Below, one piece after another: positions 45,315-56,905 of a stretch of 64,000 nt of DNA. The stretch spans positions 4,722,001 to 4,786,000 of the forward strand of contig NZ_CP095071.1 of NCBI RefSeq assembly GCF_022919575.1, read 5' to 3'. This DNA is from Gracilibacillus salinarum. GTDB taxonomy: Bacteria > Bacillota > Bacilli > Bacillales > Amphibacillaceae. The notes under the pieces are model-generated. The model did not search any database. It was not told where the DNA came from and worked only from the letters and a program-made list of their open reading frames with translations. The position numbers and the translations under genes are program-made. Numbering within the stretch: the stretch's first letter is position 1; every line of letters begins with the position of its first letter.

Positions 45315-45665
45315 TTGACAAGACAAAACGTAAAAGTAATCATTGTGGAGGGTAGAACAGATAAAGAAAAGGTATTGAAAGTTGTGAATGAAGACGTAGA
45401 AATCGTCTGCACAAATGGAACGATAAATGTAGAACGGTTAGAAGATTTAATCGAAATGTTTGATATGGACCATCGAGATGTGTTTATTTTAGTGGACGAG
45501 GATAACGCAGGCAAAAAATTAAGAAAGCAATTATCGAAAGAATTGCCACATGCTATCCATATTAATATTGATAAATCTTATCGCGAAGTAGCAGCAACTC
45601 CTGAATCGGAGCTGGCTGTTGCGCTTGTTTCTTCACATATTCGGATTAATCCCAATTTTTTATAG
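45315..45665 (+). CDS. yusF: Toprim-domain protein YusF
   Basis: 116 aa, little more than a single Toprim fold, the metal-binding domain of primases, topoisomerases and the ribonuclease M5 group. VEGRTDKEK carries the glutamate and FILVDEDNAGKKLRK the DxD-type acids. The TTG at 45315 is preferred because AAGTAGGTGAG lies directly before it; the in-frame GTG at 45306 is part of that ribosome site. Next to yusE as in B. subtilis. Function unknown. Confidence 0.8.
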   Translation: MTRQNVKVIIVEGRTDKEKVLKVVNEDVEIVCTNGTINVERLEDLIEMFDMDHRDVFILVDEDNAGKKLRKQLSKELPHAIHINIDKSYREVAATPESELAVALVSSHIRINPNFL

Positions 45666-45677
45666 AAGGTGATCGCC

Positions 45678-46004
45678 ATGATGGAAATGACAACCGAAAA
45701 CTTTGCTGAAATCTTGCAAGAAAAAAAGACCTTCGTTATGTTTGTGCATACACCTTTTTGTGCAACATGTCAGTTAGCTGAAAAAATGATCACAGTAATG
45801 GAACAGACAGATCCTAGCATTGCATATTACCGTTTGAACGCTTCTTTTTTTCCGACATTTATGGAGTTTAATAAAATTCATAGTGTTCCTGCTTTGTTAT
45901 TGATCCGTGATGGTCAAGTTATCGATCAGTTGTATGCTTTCGAATCTGTTACTAAATTACATGGTGTAATGGAGGACTGGAAGCAAAAACAGAGCATTTC
46001 TTAA
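45678..46004 (+). CDS. yusE: Thioredoxin-like protein YusE
   Basis: 108 aa single-domain thioredoxin-fold protein with the redox pair CATC in HTPFCATCQLAEKM and a cis-proline in SVPALLLIRDG. AAGGTGAT precedes two adjacent ATG codons at 45678 and 45681. Only 12 bp separate it from yusF, so the two are co-transcribed. Substrate unknown. Confidence 0.82.
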   Translation: MMEMTTENFAEILQEKKTFVMFVHTPFCATCQLAEKMITVMEQTDPSIAYYRLNASFFPTFMEFNKIHSVPALLLIRDGQVIDQLYAFESVTKLHGVMEDWKQKQSIS

Positions 46005-46105
46005 TATAAGTTAGTAAAAACGACAAAAAGAATATCATTGGTAACCTGTTTGTGAGAAATAAAAGCACGAGCTGCTGTGTAAAAGTAAATAGCGTTATTT
46101 GCTTG

Positions 46106-46134
46106 TTGGTTACACTGTGAGAAAATGTTACAAT
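46106..46134 (+). promoter_or_regulatory. Possible promoter of the small ORF
   Basis: TTGGTT (46106-46111), 17 bp, TACAAT (46129-46134). It lies 33 bp before the putative ATT start at 46167 and supports transcription of that region. Confidence 0.5.
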
Positions 46135-46166
46135 ATAAACTGTCCAAATAAAGAAAGGATGGGTTC

Positions 46167-46361
46167 ATTATTAGTGACCAACTTGCAAATCTACAGTATA
46201 CACCAGAAATGGAGAAGGCAATGCACCAATCTCATGGCGTTGGCTATGCAGAATACGGTCGTAAGCTTTCAAAAATACTCAATGTAGAAAAGCGAAGAGA
46301 AAACAGTTACAAGAAAAGCTTGAATGTTGTAAAAGATATTGAACGACAAGTGCACAGATAA
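46167..46361 (+). CDS. Small basic protein with a possible ATT start
   Basis: 64 aa frame reading ISDQLANLQYTPEMEKAM at its start and ending KSLNVVKDIERQVHR; charged and probably helical. AAAGGATGG lies just before ATT ATT (46167 and 46170), and the frame has no ATG, GTG or TTG in a useful position; the ATG at 46159 belongs to another frame. Promoter upstream and terminator downstream fit a one-gene unit. ATT starts are known (infC) but rare. It may instead be a gene with a start-region mutation. Not recognised. Confidence 0.5.
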   Translation: MISDQLANLQYTPEMEKAMHQSHGVGYAEYGRKLSKILNVEKRRENSYKKSLNVVKDIERQVHR

Positions 46362-46408
46362 GTAATAGCTGAAGTTAGAGGCAAAGATGAATAAATGAAA
46401 ATAGACAT

Positions 46409-46443
46409 AAAAAAACAGCTGCATGCGCGCAGCTGTTTTTTCT
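46409..46443 (+). terminator. Terminator after the small ORF
   Basis: AAAAAACAGCTGC pairs with GCAGCTGTTTTTT around ATGCGC. Confidence 0.92.
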
Positions 46444-46504
46444 TATGCGTTTGGAAATTATAACATTTTGCAACTGAAGTAGCTTGACTTCTAGCAGCGC
46501 AGTG

Positions 46505-46655
46505 TTTATTTTGAAATGATTCTTGTGTTGGGAGATCGCTCCGGCCAACCACTTCGCGTCCTGCAGACGCAAAATGGTTGAGCGAAGTGGTTTCCCAGCA
46601 CATACAATATACCAAAATGGTAGCAATGTTGACATAATCTGTGTTATAGGTAGTA
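46505..46655 (+). mobile_element. MITE-like element, copy 7, left end lost
   Basis: TTATTTTGAAATGATTCTTG and CCAACCACTTCGCGTCCTGC match the inside of the copy at 32959; TTGACATAATCTGTGTTATA at 46629-46648 is the family right end. CAACCACTTCGC and GCGAAGTGGTTT form a palindrome inside it. The rest of the 46362-46968 gap holds a terminator and the suf promoter. Confidence 0.5.
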
Positions 46656-46804
46656 GTATAATCATCACAATCAAAGGAGATCTTTTTTTGTATGATTATA
46701 AAATTTAATATGAATGTTATTAATATTTTAAGTTTGTTAAATTTAAGCAATATAGCTTTCCTTTTTCTAAAAAAATACATGAATCGATAATATCCGCTGA
46801 TATG

Positions 46805-46813
46805 TGGTATAAT
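46805..46813 (+). promoter_or_regulatory. Extended -10 promoter of the suf operon
   Basis: TGGTATAAT is an extended -10 element (TGn plus TATAAT). No good -35 is seen. Transcription would begin about 150 bp before sufC. Confidence 0.5.
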
Positions 46814-46968
46814 AACAGACGGTAGGGAATAGGTCAGTCATTTTTAGATGTAGTGAAATGGTTGATTATAGATTCGAAATAGTATAAGATTATAATGAGA
46901 ATAAAGTGAGAATGAATTTAATTCCACTTCATATCAATTACATTTATAAGTTTTGGAGGTATGTAGTT

Positions 46969-47754
46969 ATGGCAAGTTCTACTCTAGAAATTAAGGATCT
47001 TCATGTTGAAATTGAAGGTCAGGAAATATTAAAAGGTGTTAATCTTACAATCACTGGTGGAGAATTCCACGCAGTAATGGGTCCAAATGGTACAGGTAAA
47101 TCTACTCTAGCTTCTGCTATCATGGGCCACCCAAAATATGAAGTAACACAAGGGCAGATTCTTCTTGATGGAGAAGATGTTCTGGAAATGGAAGTAGATG
47201 AGCGTGCAAAAGCAGGTCTATTCTTAGCAATGCAGTACCCAAGTGAAATTAGCGGTGTTACTACATCTGATTTCTTACGTTCTTCTATCAATGCACAACG
47301 TGAAGAAGGCGATGAAATTCCTTTAATGAAATTCATTAAAGAAATGGACGAAGCAATGGATTATCTTGAAATGGACAAAAACATGGCACAACGTTATTTA
47401 AATGAAGGTTTCTCTGGCGGTGAGAAAAAACGTAACGAAATTCTTCAGTTAATGATGATTCAACCACAAATTGCTATCTTAGACGAGATTGACTCTGGTC
47501 TTGATATCGATGCATTGAAAGTTGTATCAAAAGGAATTAACAAATTGCGAGGTGAAGACTTCGGTTGCTTAATTATTACTCACTATCAACGTCTATTAGA
47601 CTACATTACTCCAGATAAAGTTCACGTAATGATGCAAGGACGTGTTGTGAAATCTGGAGGACCTGAACTAGCTCAACGCTTAGAAGCGGAAGGTTATGAC
47701 TGGATTAAGCAAGAATTAGGTATCGAAGATGAAACTGTAGGACAAAAAGCGTAA
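46969..47754 (+). CDS. sufC: Fe-S assembly ATPase SufC
   Basis: ABC-type ATPase of the SufBCD scaffold for iron-sulfur clusters, 261 aa. The ATG at 46969 is set by TGGAGGT; the frame is open 21 codons upstream without a ribosome site. Walker A is GPNGTGKST, the signature FSGGEKKRNE, and Walker B AILDEIDSGLD. First gene of sufCDSUB, the usual Bacillus order. Confidence 0.97.
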   Translation: MASSTLEIKDLHVEIEGQEILKGVNLTITGGEFHAVMGPNGTGKSTLASAIMGHPKYEVTQGQILLDGEDVLEMEVDERAKAGLFLAMQYPSEISGVTTSDFLRSSINAQREEGDEIPLMKFIKEMDEAMDYLEMDKNMAQRYLNEGFSGGEKKRNEILQLMMIQPQIAILDEIDSGLDIDALKVVSKGINKLRGEDFGCLIITHYQRLLDYITPDKVHVMMQGRVVKSGGPELAQRLEAEGYDWIKQELGIEDETVGQKA

Positions 47755-47768
47755 GTAGGAGGTATCGT

Positions 47769-50729
<2,961 letters not shown>

Positions 50730-50759
50730 GTTAGAAATCCTAAAATAGGAGGTAATAAA

Positions 50760-52157
50760 ATGGCTAAAAAAGCACCTGAAATAGGCGAATATAAATATGG
50801 CTTTCATGACAGAGACGTTTCCATTTTTCGTACTGAAAAAGGTCTTACACGTGCAGTTGTAGAAGAAATTTCTCGTATGAAAGAAGAACCAGAATGGATG
50901 TTAGAGTATCGCTTGAAAGCATTGGAACAATTCTATAAAAAACCGATGCCACAGTGGGGCGGAGATCTGTCTGAATTAGATTTTGATGAAATTACGTATT
51001 ACGTAAAACCATCAGAGCGTTCTGAGCGTTCTTGGGATGAAGTACCTGATGAAATCAAACAAACTTTTGATAAGTTAGGAATTCCAGAAGCAGAACAAAA
51101 ATATCTTGCTGGTGTATCTGCACAATATGAATCAGAAGTTGTGTATCATAACCTGAAAGAAGATCTGGAGAATTTAGGTATCGTATTTAAAGATACTGAT
51201 ACTGCATTGAAAGAAAATGAGGAATTATTCAAAGAATACTTTGGTAAAGTAATTCCATCTTCAGATAATAAATTTGCTGCGCTAAACTCGGCTGTATGGT
51301 CTGGTGGATCGTTTATCTATGTCCCTAAAGGAGTAAAAGCAGAAACACCTTTACAAGCGTATTTCCGTATTAACTCTGAAAACATGGGACAATTTGAACG
51401 TACATTGATCATTGTCGATGAAGGTGCATCTGTACACTATGTAGAGGGTTGTACAGCACCAACGTATACAACGAACTCCCTACACAGTGCAGTTGTAGAA
51501 ATTTTTGTTAAAAAAGATGCGTATTGCCGTTATACAACCATTCAGAACTGGGCGAACAATGTATATAACCTTGTTACGAAACGTGCAACATGTGATGCGA
51601 ATGCAACAATGGAGTGGATCGATGGTAATATTGGTTCCAAACTTACCATGAAGTACCCAGCGATCATCCTTAAAGGAGAAGGTGCACGTGGTAACACGCT
51701 TTCTATCGCGCTTGCAGGTAAAGGGCAGCACCAGCACGCTGGTGCAAAAATGCATCACTTGGCACCAAATACTTCTTCAACAATCGTATCAAAATCGATT
51801 TCGAAGCAAGGCGGTAAAGTAACATACCTTGGTATGGTACATTTTGGCCGTAAAGCAGATAATGCTCGTTCCAATATTGAGTGCGATACGTTAATTATGG
51901 ATAATAAATCAACTTCAGATACTATTCCGTATAACGAAATTTTAAATGAAAACATTTCGTTAGAGCACGAAGCAAAAGTATCTAAAGTATCAGAAGAACA
52001 ATTATTCTATTTAATGAGCCGTGGTATTTCAGAAGAAGAGGCTACAGAAATGATCGTAATGGGCTTCATCGAGCCATTTACAAAAGAACTTCCAATGGAA
52101 TATGCAGTCGAAATGAACCGTCTTATTAAGTTCGAAATGGAAGGTTCCATCGGTTAA
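50760..52157 (+). CDS. sufB: Fe-S assembly scaffold protein SufB
   Basis: Core scaffold on which the cluster is built, 465 aa. Typical segments are [40 protein letters not shown] and [17 protein letters not shown]; the last contains the Cys linked to cluster assembly. TAGGAGGTAA precedes the ATG. Last gene of the operon. Confidence 0.97.
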   Translation: MAKKAPEIGEYKYGFHDRDVSIFRTEKGLTRAVVEEISRMKEEPEWMLEYRLKALEQFYKKPMPQWGGDLSELDFDEITYYVKPSERSERSWDEVPDEIKQTFDKLGIPEAEQKYLAGVSAQYESEVVYHNLKEDLENLGIVFKDTDTALKENEELFKEYFGKVIPSSDNKFAALNSAVWSGGSFIYVPKGVKAETPLQAYFRINSENMGQFERTLIIVDEGASVHYVEGCTAPTYTTNSLHSAVVEIFVKKDAYCRYTTIQNWANNVYNLVTKRATCDANATMEWIDGNIGSKLTMKYPAIILKGEGARGNTLSIALAGKGQHQHAGAKMHHLAPNTSSTIVSKSISKQGGKVTYLGMVHFGRKADNARSNIECDTLIMDNKSTSDTIPYNEILNENISLEHEAKVSKVSEEQLFYLMSRGISEEEATEMIVMGFIEPFTKELPMEYAVEMNRLIKFEMEGSIG

Positions 52158-52162
52158 TACAG

Positions 52163-52197
52163 AAAAAACCTTGCCCACCTGTGGCAAGGTTTTTTTG
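52163..52197 (+). terminator. Terminator of the suf operon
   Basis: AAAAAACCTTGCC pairs with GGCAAGGTTTTTTT around CACCTGT. Confidence 0.95.
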
Positions 52198-52205
52198 ATC
52201 ATTTA

Positions 52206-52281
52206 AGAAAGCATATAAGTGCAGTCACAGCAGTAAACATATGAACATGAAGTGGAATTCTTTAAAGTGGGTTATGTCTGG
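52206..52281 (+). repeat. MITE-family leader unit after the suf terminator
   Basis: AAGAAAGCATATAAGTGCAG, TCACAGCAGTAAACATATGA and ACATGAAGTGGAATTC match the leader before the element at 53138; the following end GTGGGTTATGTCTGG is decayed and no core follows. Confidence 0.45.
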
Positions 52282-52306
52282 TTTTTTAATTTCTGCAAAG
52301 TAGTAA

Positions 52307-52726
52307 CTAATAAATAGTTTTAGATACATGCTTGCCGAACGCTTTTGTAAAAATAAATTCCAAACTTTTTAGTGTGAAATAAAAAATCATACTTGCGATT
52401 GTACAGAAAATTAAAATACCTAAGTCATATAAAAGTGGATTACCTTCCATTACATTTATAATTTTCATGATTAAACCAACGATAAAACCGGCAATTACAT
52501 AATTGACCAGTCGCACTCCTTTATCGATTTTATCAATTAGTATTGATGCAGGTACTCCAAGAAGTAAGAAAAAAGGGAATGAATACGAATAAATTATTAA
52601 GAATGTAATGAGAAATGGTGTTCCTGTTAAGTAAGTATAGCTTGAACCGGTTATGATATCAGATACTAAAAAAGAAACATAAAGAATACATGGGGCAATT
52701 ACAGATGTAAAGATTCTTTTCAACAT
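52307..52726 (-). CDS. Small four-span membrane protein, unknown
   Basis: 139 aa from the ATG at 52726, which follows TAGGAGGAAT; an open frame extends 16 codons further without a ribosome site. Four hydrophobic segments (for example TYLTGTPFLITFLIIYSYSF and YVIAGFIVGLIMKIINVM) and a short basic C-terminus. No family recognised. It stands alone, convergent to the suf operon. Confidence 0.65.
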   Translation of the reverse strand: MLKRIFTSVIAPCILYVSFLVSDIITGSSYTYLTGTPFLITFLIIYSYSFPFFLLLGVPASILIDKIDKGVRLVNYVIAGFIVGLIMKIINVMEGNPLLYDLGILIFCTIASMIFYFTLKSLEFIFTKAFGKHVSKTIY

Positions 52727-52967
52727 TATTCCTCCTAACATGTATACTATAACACTAAGAATGAACAAATACATTATTTACAAACGGTAGATAAAAATTA
52801 TAACAAACAAGAGACACTTGTCAGCTAGAACAAAATGAATGCTCTTTTAAGATAATTGCCTTCATGTTCCAAAATTGAAACCAATTATTATTTTATTCGT
52901 AAATAATGAGAGATAAAAATTTCAATATAGTTGTTATAAAAATACAGTAAAGTTGTGGAGGGATTAC

Positions 52968-53051
52968 ATGGCTGAAGGTTTTTTTCTATTACTTATTGTA
53001 TTAATAACTGTTGTGATCATCGGAAAGAGAAAAAAGAATAATAAATCGTAA
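52968..53051 (+). CDS. 27-residue single-span membrane peptide
   Basis: MAEGFFLLLIVLITVVIIGK followed by a basic tail RKKNNKS. GGAGGG lies seven bases before the ATG. One membrane helix with positive residues inside. A weak hairpin (53050-53083) follows. Size and layout resemble small membrane peptides of bacilli that are often missed; function unknown. Confidence 0.6.
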   Translation: MAEGFFLLLIVLITVVIIGKRKKNNKS

Positions 53052-53137
53052 GGGAGCAGCTTTTACGCTGGTCCTTTCTAATCAGTCAAGAAAGAAAGTG
53101 CAGTCACAGCATTAATCAAATGAACATGAAGCTGAAT

Positions 53138-53782
53138 CCTTATAAGATGGATTATGTTAGGGTAAGGCTGTATTGTTAAATAGTAATTTTGATAGTTAAA
53201 ATCTGCTTAGCAAAGCTCCGGAAATAGGCTCCGCGTCCTGTGGGGCACGGCTTGACCTAGGCTACTACTTGAATTACTTCCTTGCTGCCTTGTGCCGAGG
53301 AAGCTCACTTCGAAGCGATACTTTCAGACGCAGGCACAAACTAAGTGGATCTTCAGCTCGCGCTGAGGCATGAGGAGTCTTCGCCTATTTCCTACGCTTT
53401 AGGGAAGTGCTACATCATATGGAACAGCTAAAAGCAGTGGATCTAGACATTTTTCAATAGCTATTATATATGCATACGATCACTATGCTAGCTCTTACAA
53501 AAATTGTAGAGTCCCAATTCTAGCGTAGGCCAACCACGGAGACTCCCGCGGGATTATGCAGGCGCTGAAGATCCACAACGTCTGCACCTGTGTCTTCTAG
53601 TAAAGCTTCGAAGTAGGCTTCCTCGGTGCAAGGCAGCAAAGAAGTATTTCGGGTAGTAGCCTAGCTTTAGCCGTGCCCCGCAGGACGCGAAGTGGTTGGA
53701 CGGAGCGGTATTCTATTACATAAAAAATCTCAATATGGATACTTGGCTAGTAGCTTAGTTAACATAATCCATATTATAGGTA
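53138..53782 (+). mobile_element. MITE-like element, copy 8 (645 bp, longest)
   Basis: Left end CCTTATAAGATGGATTATGT and right end ACATAATCCATATTATAGG are inverted repeats. The complete leader, GTCAAGAAAGAAAGTGCAGT to GAACATGAAGCTGAATCC, occupies 53085-53137. Internal segments seen in other copies are AGCAAAGCTCCGGAAATAGG, GGCTACTACTTGAATTACTT, GAAGTGCTACATCATATGGA, CTAGCGTAGGCCAACCACGG and GACGCGAAGTGGTTGGACGG. Several segments occur again inverted within the element (GCCTTGTGCCGAGGAAGC and GCTTCCTCGGTGCAAGGC), giving a large fold-back structure. No plausible protein. Fills most of the 53052-53800 gap. Confidence 0.7.
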
Positions 53783-53840
53783 GTTATATAAAAGTTAAAT
53801 CAACTAGGACCGGGCGGATTATGCCCGGTTTTCTTGTACG

Positions 53841-54041
53841 TCAAGAAAGTATAAATTTTGGGCTATATGATGTTCGCTGACAGAAACGTCCACGTCCGGC
53901 TCCAGCGCGCAGAGACTAGGCGACTTCGCGAAATCGCTCTACGATAAGTCATCATCGATTCGCAAGCTCACCGTGATTCCTTTATCTCAGTTGATTCGCT
54001 CCACTCGCTACGTCTCTAAACGGGCGCTTGCGCCTTTGTTC
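53841..54041. repeat. 201-bp intergenic repeat, copy B
   Basis: Gap-free match to 25533-25733 with about six changes, including the GC-rich end AAACGGGCGCTTGCGCCTTT. A hairpin ACCGGGCGGATTATGCCCGG plus TTTTC (53809-53834) precedes it, as at 25340 near copy A. No gene in the 53783-54193 gap. Confidence 0.75.
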
Positions 54042-54113
54042 TCAGTATATAAAGAATAACAGCTAATTTTACATTTTTAAAAGAACTGACTGCCTTTTTG
54101 CAAATTTGCTTGA

Positions 54114-54143
54114 TTGGATAAATAAATCGTTAACCTATATAAT
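54114..54143 (+). promoter_or_regulatory. Promoter of the yunEDC run
   Basis: TTGGAT (54114-54119), 18 bp, TATAAT (54138-54143), 50 bp before the TauE/SafE-type gene. Confidence 0.6.
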
Positions 54144-54193
54144 AGAGTGAGTACCTTCAACATAAAACTTTACATAAGATAGTAGGGATAATA

Positions 54194-55027
54194 GTGGTTA
54201 TCATAATTTGCCTGGTTATCGGCCTGTTATCGGCAATGATAGGGAGTATCGTCGGATTAGGTGGCGGTGTAATATTAGTACCAGCGCTACTCATCCTTCA
54301 TACAACGACACAACTGTTTCAGTGGGCGGATGCAAGTACAATCGTTGGTATATCGCTAATTGTTATGATTTTTACGGCAATGTCATCTACATATGCCTAT
54401 GCCAAAAGTCATCGAATTGATTATACGAGTGGAATTTATTTTATCGCGGGTAGTGTTCCTGGTGGTATCCTTGGATCATGGATGAACCAATTTGTGCAAA
54501 CAGATTTGTTTTCCGTCTATTTAGGGATATTTATGTTATTGATATTTCTGATTTTTTTATTCAAAAAATCAGAGCCGTCACCTGTTGCTACTGAAAAGAT
54601 GCACCATTCACGCAAGGTGATCCGTGAAGTGCAAATAGGTTCCCGAAGTTATTATTACTCCTTTTCACCATTGTTTGCCTGCGGGATTGCCTTTTTAGTT
54701 GGAAACTTATCTGGTTTCTTTGGCATTGGTGGAGGCTCACTAATGGTGCCTGCTATGATTTTATTTTTTCATTTTCCACCGCATATAGCGACGGCAACTT
54801 CGATGTTTATGATATTGGCCTTAAGTATGGTCAGTTCTGTAACTCACATTGCTTTGGGGCATATTGAATGGAACTATGTCTGGGCATTTATCCCTGGCGC
54901 ATGGCTTGGAGGCGTTCTTGGGGCAAAGTTAAATCAAAAGATGTCGAGTAAAGCAGTCGAATACCTGCTGCGAATTATCCTGCTTATTATTGGTATTCGT
55001 TTAATTTGGCAAGGTTTGTTCAGTTAG
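54194..55027 (+). CDS. yunE: TauE/SafE family membrane transporter (YunE)
   Basis: Probable exporter or permease for small sulfur-containing or organic anions; the true substrate is unknown. 277 aa, about eight spans, with the repeated family motif SIVGLGGGVILVPALLI in the first half and FFGIGGGSLMVPAMILFF in the second. GTG start behind GTAGGGATAA. Order yunE-yunD-yunC mirrors the B. subtilis yun block. Confidence 0.82.
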   Translation: MVIIICLVIGLLSAMIGSIVGLGGGVILVPALLILHTTTQLFQWADASTIVGISLIVMIFTAMSSTYAYAKSHRIDYTSGIYFIAGSVPGGILGSWMNQFVQTDLFSVYLGIFMLLIFLIFLFKKSEPSPVATEKMHHSRKVIREVQIGSRSYYYSFSPLFACGIAFLVGNLSGFFGIGGGSLMVPAMILFFHFPPHIATATSMFMILALSMVSSVTHIALGHIEWNYVWAFIPGAWLGGVLGAKLNQKMSSKAVEYLLRIILLIIGIRLIWQGLFS

Positions 55028-55041
55028 AGGAGGGTCACGTC

Positions 55042-56439
55042 ATGATGGAACATATTCATTTCTATTATTGTAATGATTTACATAGTCACTTCGAACAATG
55101 GCCACAGATTGTTCATTATTTTAAACAGAAAAAAATACAGCACCAAAGACATAATCAGGAATCCTGGTTGATTGATATTGGAGATCATGTCGACAGATCT
55201 CACCCTATTGCAGAAGCATACAAAGGGAAGGCAAATGTCGAACTGTTAAATGAGGCTGGCTTTGATTTTGCAACGCTTGGAAATAATGAAGGCATCACGC
55301 TCGAATATAATGACCTGTATCATTTGTATGATCAGGCAGATTTCCAAGTTACCTGTGCCAATTTGCGGTCGATCGATGGCAAGCAGCCAGCTTGGTTAAA
55401 AAAAAGTATTGCATTTACCACAAACGAAAACACTCGCGTCAAAATCCTTGGTTTAACGGCACCATTTAACCCGTTCTATAACCCGTTAGGCTGGCAAGTA
55501 GAAACTCCGCTTGGTTATTTGTCACGTGAAATAAATAAGTTAAAAGAAGATGCGGATATCTTGATTCTTTTATCCCATCTCGGCTACTCAGAAGATCAAA
55601 TGATTGCCGAGAAATTTCCTCAGATTGATATTATTATCGGTGGACATACACATCACTTATTGAAAAATGGGGAAGTGGTGAACCAAACCCTACTAACAGC
55701 TGCAGGGAAGCATGGCAAATATGTTGGCGAAATTCACATTGACTGGGATCGAACGTCAGGTGAGATCGTTGATAAACAAGCATTTGCTGTGGAAACGGAA
55801 CATATGCAGCAAGACCAACATACTCTTCGCTCACTTCAATTAAAAAGTGAACAGGCAGCAGACCAGTTGAACCAGCCAGTTACTTATTTACAGCACCAGC
55901 TAGAAGTAGATTGGTATAAACGGACACCAGTTATTCAATTATTAACAGATGAATTGAAGAAGTGGACCAACGCTGAGATCAGTATGTTAAATGCCGGCCT
56001 TCTGCTGGAAAGTATCGAACCTGGCTATGTCACGTATGGCGATGTACACCGTATTTGTCCTCACCCGATCAATCCCTGTACGGTAGAACTAAGAGGAATT
56101 GAAATTTTGGAGGTTGTCCGTGGTGCATACAATCAGCGGTTAGTGGAATTAGAACTGATGGGGTTTGGCTTTAGAGGTAAGATTCTTGGCGCTTTTGTCT
56201 TTAGTGGTATTGAAGTGCAAACGACTTTTGATGAAGATGGTGTGGAGCATGTTCAGAAAGTATTACTGCACAATAAGGAATTAGAGCATGAGCGGGTATA
56301 CACCTTTGCTACAGCGGACATGTTTACCTTTGGCAAGATGTTTCCGGAGATTGCCCGATCGAAGACAAAACAGTTTTATTTACCAGAATTTCTCAGAGAT
56401 TTATTGCGGGAGGCTCTGCAAAATAGATTATCGGATTGA
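55042..56439 (+). CDS. yunD: Metallophosphatase / 5'-nucleotidase YunD
   Basis: Two-metal phosphoesterase of the UshA type, 465 aa, likely cytoplasmic as no signal peptide is present. The ATG at 55042 follows GAGGAGGG. Metal-site motifs are NDLHSHFEQ, DIGDHVDRS, TLGNNEG, LLSHLGYS and GGHTHHLL; the C-terminal substrate-binding domain starts near residue 290. The gene begins 14 bp behind yunE. Role in nucleotide turnover inferred from family. Confidence 0.88.
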   Translation: MMEHIHFYYCNDLHSHFEQWPQIVHYFKQKKIQHQRHNQESWLIDIGDHVDRSHPIAEAYKGKANVELLNEAGFDFATLGNNEGITLEYNDLYHLYDQADFQVTCANLRSIDGKQPAWLKKSIAFTTNENTRVKILGLTAPFNPFYNPLGWQVETPLGYLSREINKLKEDADILILLSHLGYSEDQMIAEKFPQIDIIIGGHTHHLLKNGEVVNQTLLTAAGKHGKYVGEIHIDWDRTSGEIVDKQAFAVETEHMQQDQHTLRSLQLKSEQAADQLNQPVTYLQHQLEVDWYKRTPVIQLLTDELKKWTNAEISMLNAGLLLESIEPGYVTYGDVHRICPHPINPCTVELRGIEILEVVRGAYNQRLVELELMGFGFRGKILGAFVFSGIEVQTTFDEDGVEHVQKVLLHNKELEHERVYTFATADMFTFGKMFPEIARSKTKQFYLPEFLRDLLREALQNRLSD

Positions 56440-56492
56440 ATACACACATACACCCAATCTTCATATTTTATATGGAGAGGGGTGTTTTTATT

Positions 56493-56795
56493 ATGATGGA
56501 AATGAAACCAATTGAAATTAGGGGCCATGCATTTACTGCTGTAACGGTTCGCTTACCATATACCAATTTATTAGTAATTACGAACGAAAAAGGCTATGTG
56601 ATGTGTGGTGCATTGGATGTAGATTTATTAAATGACCGGCTGACAGATCGGCCTATTATTGCTGGCCGTGCAGTTGGAGTAAAAACAATAGAAGATTTAC
56701 AGAAAGCAACGTTAGACAAAGTGACAAATCATTCCAAGCAATTCGGATGGTACGAAGGGATGCCAATAGAGGAAGCCTTATTGAAGATTGTGTGA
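56493..56795 (+). CDS. yunC: YunC family protein (DUF1805)
   Basis: 100 aa. The ATG at 56493 follows GGAGAGGGG; the frame is open 19 codons further up without support. Family stretches are RLPYTNLLVITNEKGYVMCG and ALDVDLLNDRL, and GRAVGVKTIEDL. Biochemical role unknown. Third gene in the yunEDC run. Confidence 0.85.
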   Translation: MMEMKPIEIRGHAFTAVTVRLPYTNLLVITNEKGYVMCGALDVDLLNDRLTDRPIIAGRAVGVKTIEDLQKATLDKVTNHSKQFGWYEGMPIEEALLKIV

Positions 56796-56905
56796 AATTT
56801 GTCTAGGAAAAATGTGAAAATTACACAATTTAATGACAATAATACTAGATTAAACAGACATAATCTGATAAAATTTTACCAAAATGATAAAATAGGTGTA
56901 TGTCG

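Noticed and set aside
46099-46287. Frame containing an ATG at 46159 in front of the small ORF
   Set aside because: The frame running to 46361 has better composition and sits correctly behind the ribosome site; this one starts inside the promoter.
46307-46780. 157-codon minus-strand frame through a terminator and repeat
   Set aside because: Crosses a strong terminator hairpin and a repeat element; no ribosome site.
53138-53782. Insertion sequence with transposase
   Set aside because: Has inverted ends but no frame long enough for a transposase.
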